Source of the DNA: Bin87 sp965262485
GTDB lineage: Bacteria; Chloroflexota; Dehalococcoidia; Lucifugimonadales; UBA3495
Direction: 5' to 3'
Length of the DNA stretch: 64,000 nucleotides
Assembly: GCA_965262485.1 (NCBI GenBank)
Contig: OZ253540.1
Span: 3,162,001 to 3,226,000, forward strand
In this document: positions 35,048 through 44,110 of the stretch, piece after piece
How the letters are laid out: the number at the start of each line of letters is the position of its first letter
Position numbering within the stretch: the stretch's first letter is position 1
The notes under the pieces: model-generated
The model's database searches: none
Seen by the model: the letters and a program-made list of their open reading frames with translations, nothing else
Told to the model about the DNA's origin: nothing
Translations under genes and position numbers: made by a program

Positions 35048-35996
35048 CTATCGCTCCAAAGACGATGGTAGCCTTATTCGCAAAGACAAGTCCGTTTCTA
35101 CCTGACTGACTCTCTCATTGTATTTCTCCAGGAGCCGTCGGATATTCTGCGCAACTCTGTCACCCGCAAATTCGGACAGTTCCTCGATGTTCTGCCCGAC
35201 GAATGATTCTATCGACTCAACGGAAATTCCATCGCCTATTTCTTGCTCCGCGTTTTGACGCGTTCCCACCAGCCTGTCATCTGGAACCAGCATAAATACT
35301 CGAAGACCATTGGCAAGATTCTGCCTGCACTTATGGTAATGACCCTGATTCGGGGCCACCGTTACGTGGAAAATGCAGTCGTTTATTTGAAAATCTCCTT
35401 GCTCATCGGTTTGTTCGTCTGCCGCGCTTGCCGCAGAATTTCTTATGTCGTAGGTGGGAAAGCGTAGCGCAAGTTTAGCTCCAACAAGATATTCTGCAAC
35501 ATCCCCGGCCTTTTGACGTTCCCGGGCTACCCGTAGAATCTTGCTGATGATTTCACGTGAACTTGCGCTGGAGTTGTAATCAAATGAAATCCAGTCTGCG
35601 TTAAACACGTCTTTGGCACGATCAACCAAGAACGACTGCATTGCGTCGATTGCAGCAGCCCTATCTTCCACTGTCAGCTTCGCAATATCGCTTTCCGATA
35701 GGGCGGCTAACAAGGGCGCAAGATTCGTCATCAAACCGCGATTCGTCCTGCCGGCCTCCCTTGATAAAACCCGCGTCTCGCCGAAACGTGCCAATATGTT
35801 CCGCACATTGGTTGGGTGTGGCGTTCTTCAGCTGATCGCTGCCGGCCGCCTTATGGCCGTCAATGTCAAAGCTAAAGTTGGTCCGCAAATTCTCGAGCAA
35901 AACCAAGCCGCCAGCGATGTTGCCACGGCTTCGAGAACTAGGTTGGAATGACTCCCACCAGTTTCTGACCACTTCTGTGTATCCGCTTGCGCCCAT
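35048..35996 (-). pseudogene. DUF4928-type restriction endonuclease, frameshifted
   Basis: The intact C-terminal part (frame opening at 35806) has GETRVLSREAGRTNRG, GDFQINDCIFHVTVAPNQGHY and ESFVGQNIEELSEF, blocks of the DUF4928 family that accompanies Dcm/Vsr loci. The N-terminal part (VVRNWWESFQPSSRSRGN... to KNATP) lies in another frame. The two join sensibly if one A is removed from CCCAACC near 35808-35815. The cleavage partner of this restriction-modification system is therefore probably broken, unless the frameshift is an assembly error. Start at 35996 is tentative. Confidence 0.75.
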
Positions 35997-36046
35997 ACGT
36001 TCACTCGTTACATACAGGTTTGTTGAGCACTCCACGCCCCTCATCC

Positions 36047-36118
36047 CCAGGGCGTCCACGCCGGTATAGTGTTGCCGGCCAGCCGTCCGAACACCATGCC
36101 GGCGCTCTGGCCGCTGCC
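36047..36118. repeat. Duplicated 3' fragment of the flavoprotein gene
   Basis: About 72 bp that match 36618-36688 in the same orientation at roughly 85-90% identity. The true copy encodes the SGLSAGMVFGRLAG end of the flavoprotein. The pair brackets the small membrane-protein gene at 36137-36538. Confidence 0.75.
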
Positions 36119-36136
36119 ACTTGGAGCGTGCCGCGC

Positions 36137-36538
36137 CTAATCGATGTCGCCGGCCAAGGCTTGGGCCAGTTCCTCCTGCGTTACCGGCGTACCGCGCTCC
36201 GCCAGTATGCGCATGATCCGCTCACGCATTTCCTGCCGGCCCTCTTGCCGACCCTCCCGCCGACCCCGCTCGCGAGCCTTCTTTTCTACCGCTTCTTTGG
36301 CCGCAAAGAACATCTTCGAACCTCCGTATAGCGCCGCCGTGGTGGGGAACAGCAGCAGAGTGGCGACGATTATTACGCCGTCGTCATCACGGGTCAGCCC
36401 ATTAATGAAGCCCAATATCGGTATGTCGTCGCAGGACCCACAGTATCTGAAAGCAACTGCGGCCAGCATACCGACGCTAACCGACGCCGAGCCATCGAAG
36501 AATCGCCACCAGGACCGATTGTCATCGCTGTTTCCCAT
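36137..36538 (-). CDS. Small membrane protein with EGR-repeat tail
   Basis: A 133-residue protein with two hydrophobic segments (about residues 17-35 and 55-70) and a basic tail ERGRREGRQEGRQEMRERI. A short helix-turn-helix-like end (GTPVTQEELAQALAG) follows. Same type as 6811-7254 and in the same setting: directly after a gene whose 3' end is duplicated beyond it. Function unknown. Confidence 0.6.
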   Translation of the reverse strand: MGNSDDNRSWWRFFDGSASVSVGMLAAVAFRYCGSCDDIPILGFINGLTRDDDGVIIVATLLLFPTTAALYGGSKMFFAAKEAVEKKARERGRREGRQEGRQEMRERIMRILAERGTPVTQEELAQALAGDID

Positions 36539-36600
36539 TATAACAATCGGGCAAGATTAGATGGTTGTTCCGAGTTCCCCCTACCGTAGCCGTCACTGGC

Positions 36601-38106
36601 CTAAATATCGCTGGACACCAAGGCGTCCGCGCCGGCGCTGTCGCCGGCCAGCCGTCCGAACACCATGCCGGCGCTCAGGCCGCTGCCGCCCGGGTAGTTG
36701 TGGTAGAACAGCCCGCCCACCATTTCACCGGCCGCGTAGAGTCCCGGGATCGGTTCCTGAGCGTTGGTTACCACCTGGCCCCGGTTGTTCACCTTCACGC
36801 CGCCGAAGGTAAACGTGATGCCCGTGGTTACCGCCCAGCCGCGATACGGCGGAGTATCCAGCGTTTCGGCCCAGTTGGTTTTATTGACCTCCAGGCCCTC
36901 CGTGCAGCGTCCGTCCTTCACGGTGGCGTTGTATGGAATGTCGGTGCGAACCGAGGCGTTGTACTCCTCGACCGTGCGCACCAGGCCCACCGGATCAATG
37001 TCCAGCAGCCGCGCCAGTTCCTCGATGGTATAGGCCTCGGCGGTGGTTGCCTGGGGAATCCAGTATTCATCGCGCAGCAGGTGCTTCACCTTCTCGTCGA
37101 AAATCTGGAATGCCAGACCCTGGGGCTGATTCATCAGCGCCCGTCCGTAGGTTACGTAGGTGTAGTTGCGAAAGTCGGCGCCCTCGTCCAGGAAGCGCTC
37201 GCCTTCGATGTTAACCATCACGCCGAAGGGATACGAGTGCTTTTGGAACAGTTCGGTTATCGTGCGGTCGCCAAAGGTGGGAGCGTTCATGTCCCAGGCC
37301 ACGGCGTGGCACGATGACCAGTGCCCGTAAGATTGCGCGCCCACGTCCAGCGCCATGCGGATGCCATCGCCGGTGTTGTACGGGATGCCGCGTACCTTGA
37401 CCATTTCCCAGCCGGGGCCAAGATACCGGCAGCGCATCTCGGCATTGGCCTCGAAACCGCCGGCCGCCAGCACCACCGTGCGAGCCGCCAGATCCTCGAA
37501 ACCTTCCGGGCCTTTTACACGAAGGCCAGCCACATTTCCGCGCTGGTCCTGGATTAGCGAAATGCCCTCGGTGGAATAACGGACTTCAACGCCCAACGCC
37601 TGGCACACGTCGAACTGTTGATCAGACAACCCCTTGCCGGCCCCAACCGCCTCGACCACCAACCCGCCCCAGAACCGGAACTTGTCGCCGTCGCGGAACG
37701 CCTGTCGTCCGAAGGACAACACGAAGCGGACGCCATGCTCCTGGAGCCATTTCATGGTCGGATACGATTGGCTCACCAGAATCTCAGCCAGCTCCGGGTC
37801 AGACAGGCCGTGGGTAACTCGCATCATGTCGTCATAAAACTGGTTGGCCGTGTACTGCCCCACCTCAATGGAGTTGGCCTCAGTCTCCGACATGTCGGGT
37901 ATCAGCCCCTTGATGTCGTCAAGGCCGTTATAGGCGAAGCGGATGATGCCGCCGGTGAAGTAGGTGTTTCCACCCCGGAAATACTCCGGCGCTTTTTCCA
38001 CGACCAAAACCGACTCGGTTTGCTCGCGGGCGGCGATGGCGGCAGACAAAGCGGCGTTTCCGGCTCCCACCACGATTACGTCATAGATATTGTCATTAGC
38101 AGGCAA
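36601..38106 (-). CDS. FAD-dependent dehydrogenase, fumarate reductase/tricarballylate dehydrogenase-like
   Basis: A 501-residue flavoprotein of the FRD/SDH family. VIVVGAGNAALSAAIAARE is the FAD-binding loop, RTVVLAAGGFEAN a second dinucleotide motif, GGVKVNNRGQV and GLYAAGEMVGG...GGSGLSAGMVFGRLAG the C-terminal FAD part. It resembles TcuA-type tricarballylate dehydrogenases and soluble fumarate reductases. No partner gene is adjacent. Confidence 0.85.
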   Translation of the reverse strand: MPANDNIYDVIVVGAGNAALSAAIAAREQTESVLVVEKAPEYFRGGNTYFTGGIIRFAYNGLDDIKGLIPDMSETEANSIEVGQYTANQFYDDMMRVTHGLSDPELAEILVSQSYPTMKWLQEHGVRFVLSFGRQAFRDGDKFRFWGGLVVEAVGAGKGLSDQQFDVCQALGVEVRYSTEGISLIQDQRGNVAGLRVKGPEGFEDLAARTVVLAAGGFEANAEMRCRYLGPGWEMVKVRGIPYNTGDGIRMALDVGAQSYGHWSSCHAVAWDMNAPTFGDRTITELFQKHSYPFGVMVNIEGERFLDEGADFRNYTYVTYGRALMNQPQGLAFQIFDEKVKHLLRDEYWIPQATTAEAYTIEELARLLDIDPVGLVRTVEEYNASVRTDIPYNATVKDGRCTEGLEVNKTNWAETLDTPPYRGWAVTTGITFTFGGVKVNNRGQVVTNAQEPIPGLYAAGEMVGGLFYHNYPGGSGLSAGMVFGRLAGDSAGADALVSSDI

Positions 38107-38159
38107 TGCGGCACCTCAACGGCCAGCAGGCAATTTTGCGTATCCGATAATACCACAGC

Positions 38160-38380
38160 GACGCGGCAACCCCGTCCCTTCCCCCTCTCCCTTGATGGGA
38201 GAGGGTTGGGGTGAGGGTGACAATCGCCCACCTGTCATTGCGAGGAGCCTCAGCGACGTGGCAATCCCGTTAAACATGACACCCAAAATCTTGTCCATCC
38301 CGTCCATCCTATTCATCCAGGTAAAAACCCGATCCTTCCCCCTCTCCCTTGATGGGAGAGGGTTGGGGTGAGGGTGAGAA
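38160..38380. repeat. Direct pair of CCCTTGATGGGAG repeats
   Basis: Two copies (about 38176-38222 and 38332-38378) of CCCCTCTCCCTTGATGGGAG plus flanks enclose a CATTGCGA fragment and the CTTGTCCATCCCGTCCATCC repeat. The 305-bp gap contains no gene. Confidence 0.7.
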
Positions 38381-38411
38381 TGTCTCCTGTTATTGCGGCG
38401 CCCGCTTGCGC

Positions 38412-40460
38412 CTACACCTGCGTCAGCCACCACCGGGCCGCCGGGGGCGAACCCACCACCACATTTATCTCCATACCTTCCAGCAGCCACGCCCCGCTGA
38501 TGCCTTGCGTTGCCGCTTGCACTGTGACCACGTCGGACAACCGGGCCTCCACCACTGCGCGCAGATTGGCCCAACTGACCAACGGCAACGCAATCTCCAG
38601 CTGCGGCCGGGCGACGGATCGGTCATTCAGCCGGGCGTCCGCCGTTTCCCTGGCCGCGGCGTAGTTGTCAGTGAACCAACACTCCACCACCCGGCTAATC
38701 GGGGAATCCCTCGGTACATCGGCCCGGTAGGCAACCCCTGCGGAAGCCCGCCAGCAATGGCCCGCGTAAACCTCCAGGCGTTGCAGATACGCAATGCTCG
38801 TTGATTCGTTGCGAATCCGCAACGCCACTCCCCGGCCGGCCACGGCAGAATCGGCTTCTGCCACCGGCTCAACCGTCACGGAGTCGGTAACATCATCCCC
38901 GGTGCCGTCGGCGTTGGCCGTCGCCTCAAAATCCGTCGCACCGGCGGGAGTTTCCACGCCGGTGACGGCGTCGTAGTCGTCGGTCGTGGCTATCAGCGTC
39001 TCGCCGGATTGTGGCTCCAGGGTGAGCGGCTCTGGCAAAGTCCAAATCTGTTGGCGGCCACTGTCCACGGGTCGGAAGTAACGAAATGTAACCTCCGTTT
39101 CGACGGAGCCGGCTCCACTGTCCCAGATCATCCCCGAGGCATACGCCGTGGTTCCGCCGGCGGTGTCGCCCACCGAGGTGCGGGCGAAGTCAGTCGGGGC
39201 ATCATTGGCGCGGATGGCCGAGCGCGCCGCCGCCGCTTCCAACCGGATACGGCCCAGGCCGTCAACGTAGATCAACCCGTGCTCCTCCCGCTGCAGTTGC
39301 CGCAGGGCCCGGCCCGCCGAAACGTCCCACACCGGACGCGGCCCACCGGTCAGCAGCACCCTGCCGGCGTCGGCGTCGATGTCGCCGGCGTCCAGGCCCG
39401 CCCAGTCCAGTATGGCGCGGGTAACGGCGCCCGAGCGCATCAATCCGCCGGCCAGTTGACGGAACAGGCGCACACCGTCCAGCCGCGCCGACGCATCCAC
39501 CGCCGACACGCGGCATATTCCCGCTGCATCGTCCGGCTCGATTGTGGTGATGCTGCCGCTGAATAGGCTGCGCCCAACGTGGAACGGTCCCCATCGGTCA
39601 ACCGAATTTCGGAAACCGTGCCAGATGCCGTGCCGCCCCGATTGCGGCGCATCACCGACGTCGCTTGCCGACAAAATCTCGCGGCGCGCCACGCCCACCG
39701 ACTCCAGGTTGGTGGCGTACACTGCCACGCCGCCACCGTCAGACACGATTTCCAGCTCATACCAAACCGATCCGGCCAGCGCGTCGCCGGTCGCCAGCGC
39801 CGTTGCCGACGCTCCGGAAACCCGCTCCAGAAGGGTCATATCATCGGTGAACCGCAGCCGCAGAAAATCGGTAAGCGACGCGCATCGCAATCCAAATCCA
39901 CCCAGCCCGTCACTCACCCGCCGGTAGCGGACGATGAGCGTCGCCAGGGGATCCCCGGTTTCCACCACCGCCAGGGCCGCCGACGGCACACCGCGTCCGA
40001 CCCGTCCTCTAACCTCGCCGCCGGACGCATCAAATCCGTTGCCCCGAGTTGTCAGCGTTTCCCACCGCGCGGCGCCGTGAGTAGTTGCGCGATCGTCCAG
40101 TTCCTCGGCAGCGCCGGTATCGGTCTCGAAATCATCATACAGCCACCCGGCCCGCAGCCAAACCGCGCGCCCCGGGGCAACGTGGCCGGCCAGCGGTGAA
40201 GTCAGGCTGCCCGGCGTGTAGCGATGCTGCGGGTTCTTCAGCGTCAGCTCCAGCGTGGCCGGCCCGACAAACTCGGGAACGGGCAGCCCGACGCGACCCC
40301 AGCGCCAGCGAACGCCGGCCAGGTAGTCGGAATCGTCCACGTTTTGAGCGTTCCACAATCCGTCCCCGAACCAGTCCACCAGAACCTGCCAGCGCAGCGC
40401 CGGGGCGGCGGCAGAAACGCCAGCCGACCTGACGGCCAACTCATCCAAAACACCTGTCAT
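38412..40460 (-). CDS. Phage tail-associated protein
   Basis: A 682-residue protein that opens with a VLVDWFGDGLWNA segment and contains long beta-rich stretches with little charge, a ricin/lectin-like middle and repeated Asp/Thr-rich sections. Size and context (tail tube and connector genes upstream on the same strand) indicate a tail, baseplate or host-interaction protein. ATG at 40460 has AAGGAG just upstream; an extra TTG start lies at 40478. Confidence 0.6.
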   Translation of the reverse strand: MTGVLDELAVRSAGVSAAAPALRWQVLVDWFGDGLWNAQNVDDSDYLAGVRWRWGRVGLPVPEFVGPATLELTLKNPQHRYTPGSLTSPLAGHVAPGRAVWLRAGWLYDDFETDTGAAEELDDRATTHGAARWETLTTRGNGFDASGGEVRGRVGRGVPSAALAVVETGDPLATLIVRYRRVSDGLGGFGLRCASLTDFLRLRFTDDMTLLERVSGASATALATGDALAGSVWYELEIVSDGGGVAVYATNLESVGVARREILSASDVGDAPQSGRHGIWHGFRNSVDRWGPFHVGRSLFSGSITTIEPDDAAGICRVSAVDASARLDGVRLFRQLAGGLMRSGAVTRAILDWAGLDAGDIDADAGRVLLTGGPRPVWDVSAGRALRQLQREEHGLIYVDGLGRIRLEAAAARSAIRANDAPTDFARTSVGDTAGGTTAYASGMIWDSGAGSVETEVTFRYFRPVDSGRQQIWTLPEPLTLEPQSGETLIATTDDYDAVTGVETPAGATDFEATANADGTGDDVTDSVTVEPVAEADSAVAGRGVALRIRNESTSIAYLQRLEVYAGHCWRASAGVAYRADVPRDSPISRVVECWFTDNYAAARETADARLNDRSVARPQLEIALPLVSWANLRAVVEARLSDVVTVQAATQGISGAWLLEGMEINVVVGSPPAARWWLTQV

Positions 40461-40567
40461 ATTCTCCTTTACCTCCAAAAATATTTCTCACCGCGCAATT
40501 GCTGTACCCGTTTGCTGTACAATGACCGCGCCATTGCTCCAATTCCGTAAGAGTAAGGCCCTGCTAT

Positions 40568-41284
40568 ATGATTGATAACCCCAGCGTACTTTGGCTTTCA
40601 CAAGAGCCTGAGGGTCCAAATCGTCGCCGAAAATGGCCCTGGATACTGCTCCTCCTTCTGTTGCTGGCGCTGCTTATCATCGGCGCCGGGTACGTTCTCA
40701 ATGAATCGGACGGGATCGTCAGTGGTGCGCCGGCTCCAATTCAGACCATCCTGCCGGTATTGCTCACCGATGATGCAATGGTTGTTTACGTCGTGGACGA
40801 TTCCGGGAGCATGACGGACAAATTGTCGCCGTTGCACGAGGCATTGCGTGAACTAGCCAACAAACCTACCGACAATAGCGAAATAGCGTTGCTGATGTTT
40901 GGTGACGAAGCTCAGTTGCTGTTTGACTTCACTGAACCTGACACAGCGCACTGGGACACCGCCATTCCATCTTTTGCCGCCCAAAGTGGTGGCACCGCCA
41001 TGTTTACGGCTTTGCAGGAAGCTCAGCGAATGTTCCCGGGCCGCCCCGTATGCCAGGAACAATCCCGTTGGCTCCTTTTCAGCAAAACCGTCTGCCGGGA
41101 GAACCGGATCGTGCTCATGTCAGACGGCATGGCATCCGATTTCGAGAGCGCCGAGGAAACGATTGACGACTTGGTGCAATCAGGAGTCCCAGTAGATACC
41201 GTCGCTTTCGGAGCTGATGCGGACGAACACATGCTCCAACTTCTCGCCGATGCTACTGGCGGCAGTTTCATATCGGCGTACTAA
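40568..41284 (+). CDS. Membrane-anchored VWA-domain protein
   Basis: A 238-residue protein with a transmembrane helix at about residues 24-44 and a von Willebrand A domain. The metal-ion-dependent adhesion site is intact: VVDDSGSMT (DxSxS), a Thr in SGGTAMF and a LMSDGMAS aspartate. It lies on the opposite strand inside the tail gene cluster. Likely a ligand-binding or complex-scaffold protein. Confidence 0.75.
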   Translation: MIDNPSVLWLSQEPEGPNRRRKWPWILLLLLLLALLIIGAGYVLNESDGIVSGAPAPIQTILPVLLTDDAMVVYVVDDSGSMTDKLSPLHEALRELANKPTDNSEIALLMFGDEAQLLFDFTEPDTAHWDTAIPSFAAQSGGTAMFTALQEAQRMFPGRPVCQEQSRWLLFSKTVCRENRIVLMSDGMASDFESAEETIDDLVQSGVPVDTVAFGADADEHMLQLLADATGGSFISAY

Positions 41285-41346
41285 TTTGTGCGTAATGCCG
41301 TCATCTGCGATACTGTCGCAAATGGCCTCTGCCATTCGAGCTTGTT

Positions 41347-41670
41347 ATGACTGCCGGTGAAGACTACATCCTTTACGCCTTTCTGGCCTTTATGTCGCTG
41401 CTGTTGGTTACCATCCTCAGCGTGCTGTACCGCCAATCCCGCGATATTGGCGAACTGAAGGGCCAATTCAACAGCCTCAACGCCCGAATGGACCGGTTCG
41501 AGACCCGAATGGACCGCTTCGAGCAACAGCTGGCCGCTCTCAGCGAACAGGTCGCCGAAATCAGAGGTATGATGATCTCCCTGCACGAGCGGATGGACCT
41601 GCTGATGCGTCATCGCCATGATGATGTCGGCAGAGTAGTCATCACCCCGGAGGAAGTGGCGGCAGACTGA
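41347..41670 (+). CDS. Small membrane-anchored coiled-coil protein
   Basis: A 107-residue protein with one N-terminal helix (about residues 8-28) and a coiled coil of RMDRFETRMDRFEQQ-type heptads. Same architecture as 2001-2339. It is 63 bp downstream of the VWA gene and may share its transcript. Function unknown. Confidence 0.6.
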   Translation: MTAGEDYILYAFLAFMSLLLVTILSVLYRQSRDIGELKGQFNSLNARMDRFETRMDRFEQQLAALSEQVAEIRGMMISLHERMDLLMRHRHDDVGRVVITPEEVAAD

Positions 41671-41679
41671 GCGCGCCAT

Positions 41680-42105
41680 CTACCACACCTCCAATGTAAC
41701 CGGGCCATCCTGCCGGAACCGCGCCTCGAACCGCACCGGATGACCCGACCGGCTGGAGATTTGGTACGACAGGCAGACGAACCTTCCCGCCACCCGGCGT
41801 TGACCCGGAGCGTTTCCGGCCGGCCCGTATTGCACTGCCACCGGCCGGCCCACGATGGACGACAGGACGGCGTCGGGGCTGGATTCGGGCGCATCGTCCC
41901 ACCGGCCCGATACCGTAAATTCCTGGGCTGTTTCCGTCGCCGACATCGTCCTGCCCGCCACATCGTTCAACCCGGTGGCGTCCAGCCAACCCACCACCTT
42001 CCCCAGCGGACTGACGCTCTCCAACCAGGGCGACAGGTCGCGCATCACCCCGGCGGCGTCCGCGACCGCCAGGTAACTGCGGCTGGCGGCGGCCATCCTC
42101 GGCAT
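41680..42105 (-). CDS. Phage tail tube-like protein
   Basis: A 141-residue protein with the LSPWLESVSPLGKVVGWLDATGLNDVAGR beginning, a middle EFTVSGRWDD motif and a late GHPVRFEARFRQDGPVT strand set, matching small phage major tail/tail-tube proteins. It ends 2 bp before the connector gene in the same direction. Confidence 0.65.
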   Translation of the reverse strand: MPRMAAASRSYLAVADAAGVMRDLSPWLESVSPLGKVVGWLDATGLNDVAGRTMSATETAQEFTVSGRWDDAPESSPDAVLSSIVGRPVAVQYGPAGNAPGQRRVAGRFVCLSYQISSRSGHPVRFEARFRQDGPVTLEVW

Positions 42106-42107
42106 AC

Positions 42108-42983
42108 CTAAACTCCCAGGGCCGCCGTCCGACGCAGGAACGGCTCCAGCAACCCTTGCACCGCGCGGTCAACGCCGGCGGACTCGCCGATCTGGTGTTC
42201 CACCGCCGCCGAAAACGGCGCAGCATCCCGCTGCCGCCACCAGCCGGAGGCCAGCAGCAAACACGCCTCGGCCACGGCGTCGGGATAGCGAAACAGCGAC
42301 GCGGCCTGTCCGCTGGCATGAGCCGCCGCCGCCGACGTGCCGTTAACCCCCCTTTCCACCACAAGCGTTGCCGCGGCGACGCCGCCAACGCGGTCTACGC
42401 TGGTTACAAAAAGCTGTTCGTCGTCAATCCGGATGGTGTGCCCGGCTGAAACTGCCAACGGCGTCACTCCGTTGCCGGCAGCCGCGGCGATGCTGGTGTC
42501 CCCCGATCCCACCGGAGCCAGGTCGGCCACCAGCCACCCGCTGTCGACCAGGCGTCTGTTGTAACCCCAAACGCCATCGACGATCACGGCGCCGGAACCG
42601 CGCACGAATCGCCGCGTCGAACCGGCGGCCACCTTGATGCGCGTGTAAGGCCGGCCCCACGGCTCATCCGGTTCCGCATTCAGCGGGTACAACGTCCAGT
42701 CATCCGCCGACCACTCGCTCCGGCGGCCCGAACCCAAACCGACGCTGATGGAACTGACCTCGATCAGGTCGGGTACCGCCAGCGAGTCGCATCCGGAACC
42801 ATCGCCGGAACCATCGAAAGTAAGCCGCCTGTGTCGCGCCGCGAAATGCCGGTCGCAGTAGCCGTCAATCCACCGCGAGGCGCTCCCCAGCAGACCCAGC
42901 AGCCGGTCGTCGAAGTCATCCACCGCAACGTTCAGCAGCGACGCCGACTTGAGAGTTGCCAGGTCTGCGTATGCGTTTGCCAT
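42108..42983 (-). CDS. Phage head-tail connector-like protein
   Basis: A 291-residue protein starting MANAYADLATLKSASLLNV, with a long N-terminal helical part, a LIEVSSISVG strand and a C-terminal AVAEACLLLASGWWRQRD helix. This fits gp6-like connector/adaptor proteins. GGAGG lies 6 nt before the ATG. Immediately upstream lies the end of a capsid-like gene. Confidence 0.65.
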   Translation of the reverse strand: MANAYADLATLKSASLLNVAVDDFDDRLLGLLGSASRWIDGYCDRHFAARHRRLTFDGSGDGSGCDSLAVPDLIEVSSISVGLGSGRRSEWSADDWTLYPLNAEPDEPWGRPYTRIKVAAGSTRRFVRGSGAVIVDGVWGYNRRLVDSGWLVADLAPVGSGDTSIAAAAGNGVTPLAVSAGHTIRIDDEQLFVTSVDRVGGVAAATLVVERGVNGTSAAAAHASGQAASLFRYPDAVAEACLLLASGWWRQRDAAPFSAAVEHQIGESAGVDRAVQGLLEPFLRRTAALGV

Positions 42984-43075
42984 CCAATTCCTCCAGATTG
43001 CGTTGTCTTGAACCCATCGTTTGCTTCAGTTAGGCCCGCCGGTAAAGGCTTTGCATTCAGGGCGTCACACCGCCG

Positions 43076-43180
43076 CTACACCGTGATGTTGTATTGCAGC
43101 GCGGTGTGGGTGGCGGCTCCCCGGTTGCCCGTGCGCTCCATGAAAGCCAGCCGCATACTGACCACCATAAGGTTGCCTAA
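43076..43180 (-). pseudogene. 3' end of a phage structural (capsid-like) gene
   Basis: The last 30 or so codons read MRLAFMERTGNRGAATHTALQYN and stop at 43076, a plausible C-terminus of a major capsid or similar head protein directly before the connector gene. At about 43180 the sequence changes abruptly to an AC-rich block of different character, so the rest of the gene has been lost or displaced. Confidence 0.45.
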
Positions 43181-43189
43181 AAGACACGT

Positions 43190-43729
43190 TTTCGAATTCC
43201 CATTCGAAATCCCAGCATCAAAAGCGGCACGCCGCGGACGCCCACGAGCAAAGCACCTCCAACACAACAACGCTCCCGAACAACTCGACCATCAGCTCCA
43301 GAACCCCCAGCGCGAGGCGAACGCCAATCCATCCGCTTCAGAGAGAGCGGCCTACCGCGCCAAACGCAAAAACCTAGGGCTATGTTCGGACTGCTCCAAC
43401 CAAGTAGAAGATGGCAAAAGATATTGCCCATCCTGCTCGAAAATTCGTGGCGAACGTATCGCCCGGCTCCGAAACGGGCGCAAAGCTCTCGGGCTCTGCC
43501 AAGACTGAGGCCAACCAGCCATCTCCGGACTCACCCGTTGCTCAATCTGTGCCGAGGGCGACGGACAGACATCCGTCGATTACGAGCCCGACGAAGCTTG
43601 CTCGGGCTCTGCCAAAACTGCTCCAACGAAGCCATCCCCGAACAAAACCTATGTGCGTCATGCGCCGAAAAGCAAAGAGCTCAAAAACGCAGGAACAGGC
43701 AAACCATCAAAGACGGGAAGAACGGCTAA
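43190..43729 (+). pseudogene. Tandem zinc-ribbon protein, broken
   Basis: Three modules of the form GLCxxC(x10-13)CxxC can be read: GLCSDCSNQVEDGKRYCPSC, then GLCQD-stop-GQPAISG...CSIC, then GLCQNCSNEAIPEQNLCASC. Module 2 has an in-frame TGA where its second Cys is expected, and module 3 is in a different frame. No good start codon precedes module 1. Best read as a decayed gene. Confidence 0.6.
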
Positions 43730-44110
43730 CCACAGACCCAAGCAATCAGCCCCATGGAAGGAGCCTCCAATCCCGAGAACATTTCTCCTCAAGGCAATGA
43801 ACTCGCCGGCAGGCCCTCCAAGCCTGGCTCACGCCGCCGCACGAACGAAAATCTCCAGCGACCTTTGCCGCTGAAGCCCCCGCCAGACCCGTTGGCGAAC
43901 ACATAATCACCGTAAATCCCAGTGGGTCGTCCCCAAGGCCGAAGCCGGGCACTCTCGGACGCCGTTTCGGCCGACCCCCAGCATCATGTCGCCCGAACAG
44001 TGGGCCCATCAACAGGACGGCAAATCACCCGAAGCCCATCACAACGCCTGGCTGGCAACCAACACCGCGCCATAGCGGAAAAAGGAAGAGGTGTCGACGC
44101 TGTGCAACCG

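Noticed and set aside
40499..40523. TTGCTG...TACAAT as a promoter of the VWA gene
   Set aside because: The spacer is only 13 bp, too short for sigma70.
43382..43729. Selenocysteine protein
   Set aside because: The TGA at a Cys position is tempting, but the frame is also shifted downstream and the region is full of decayed genes.
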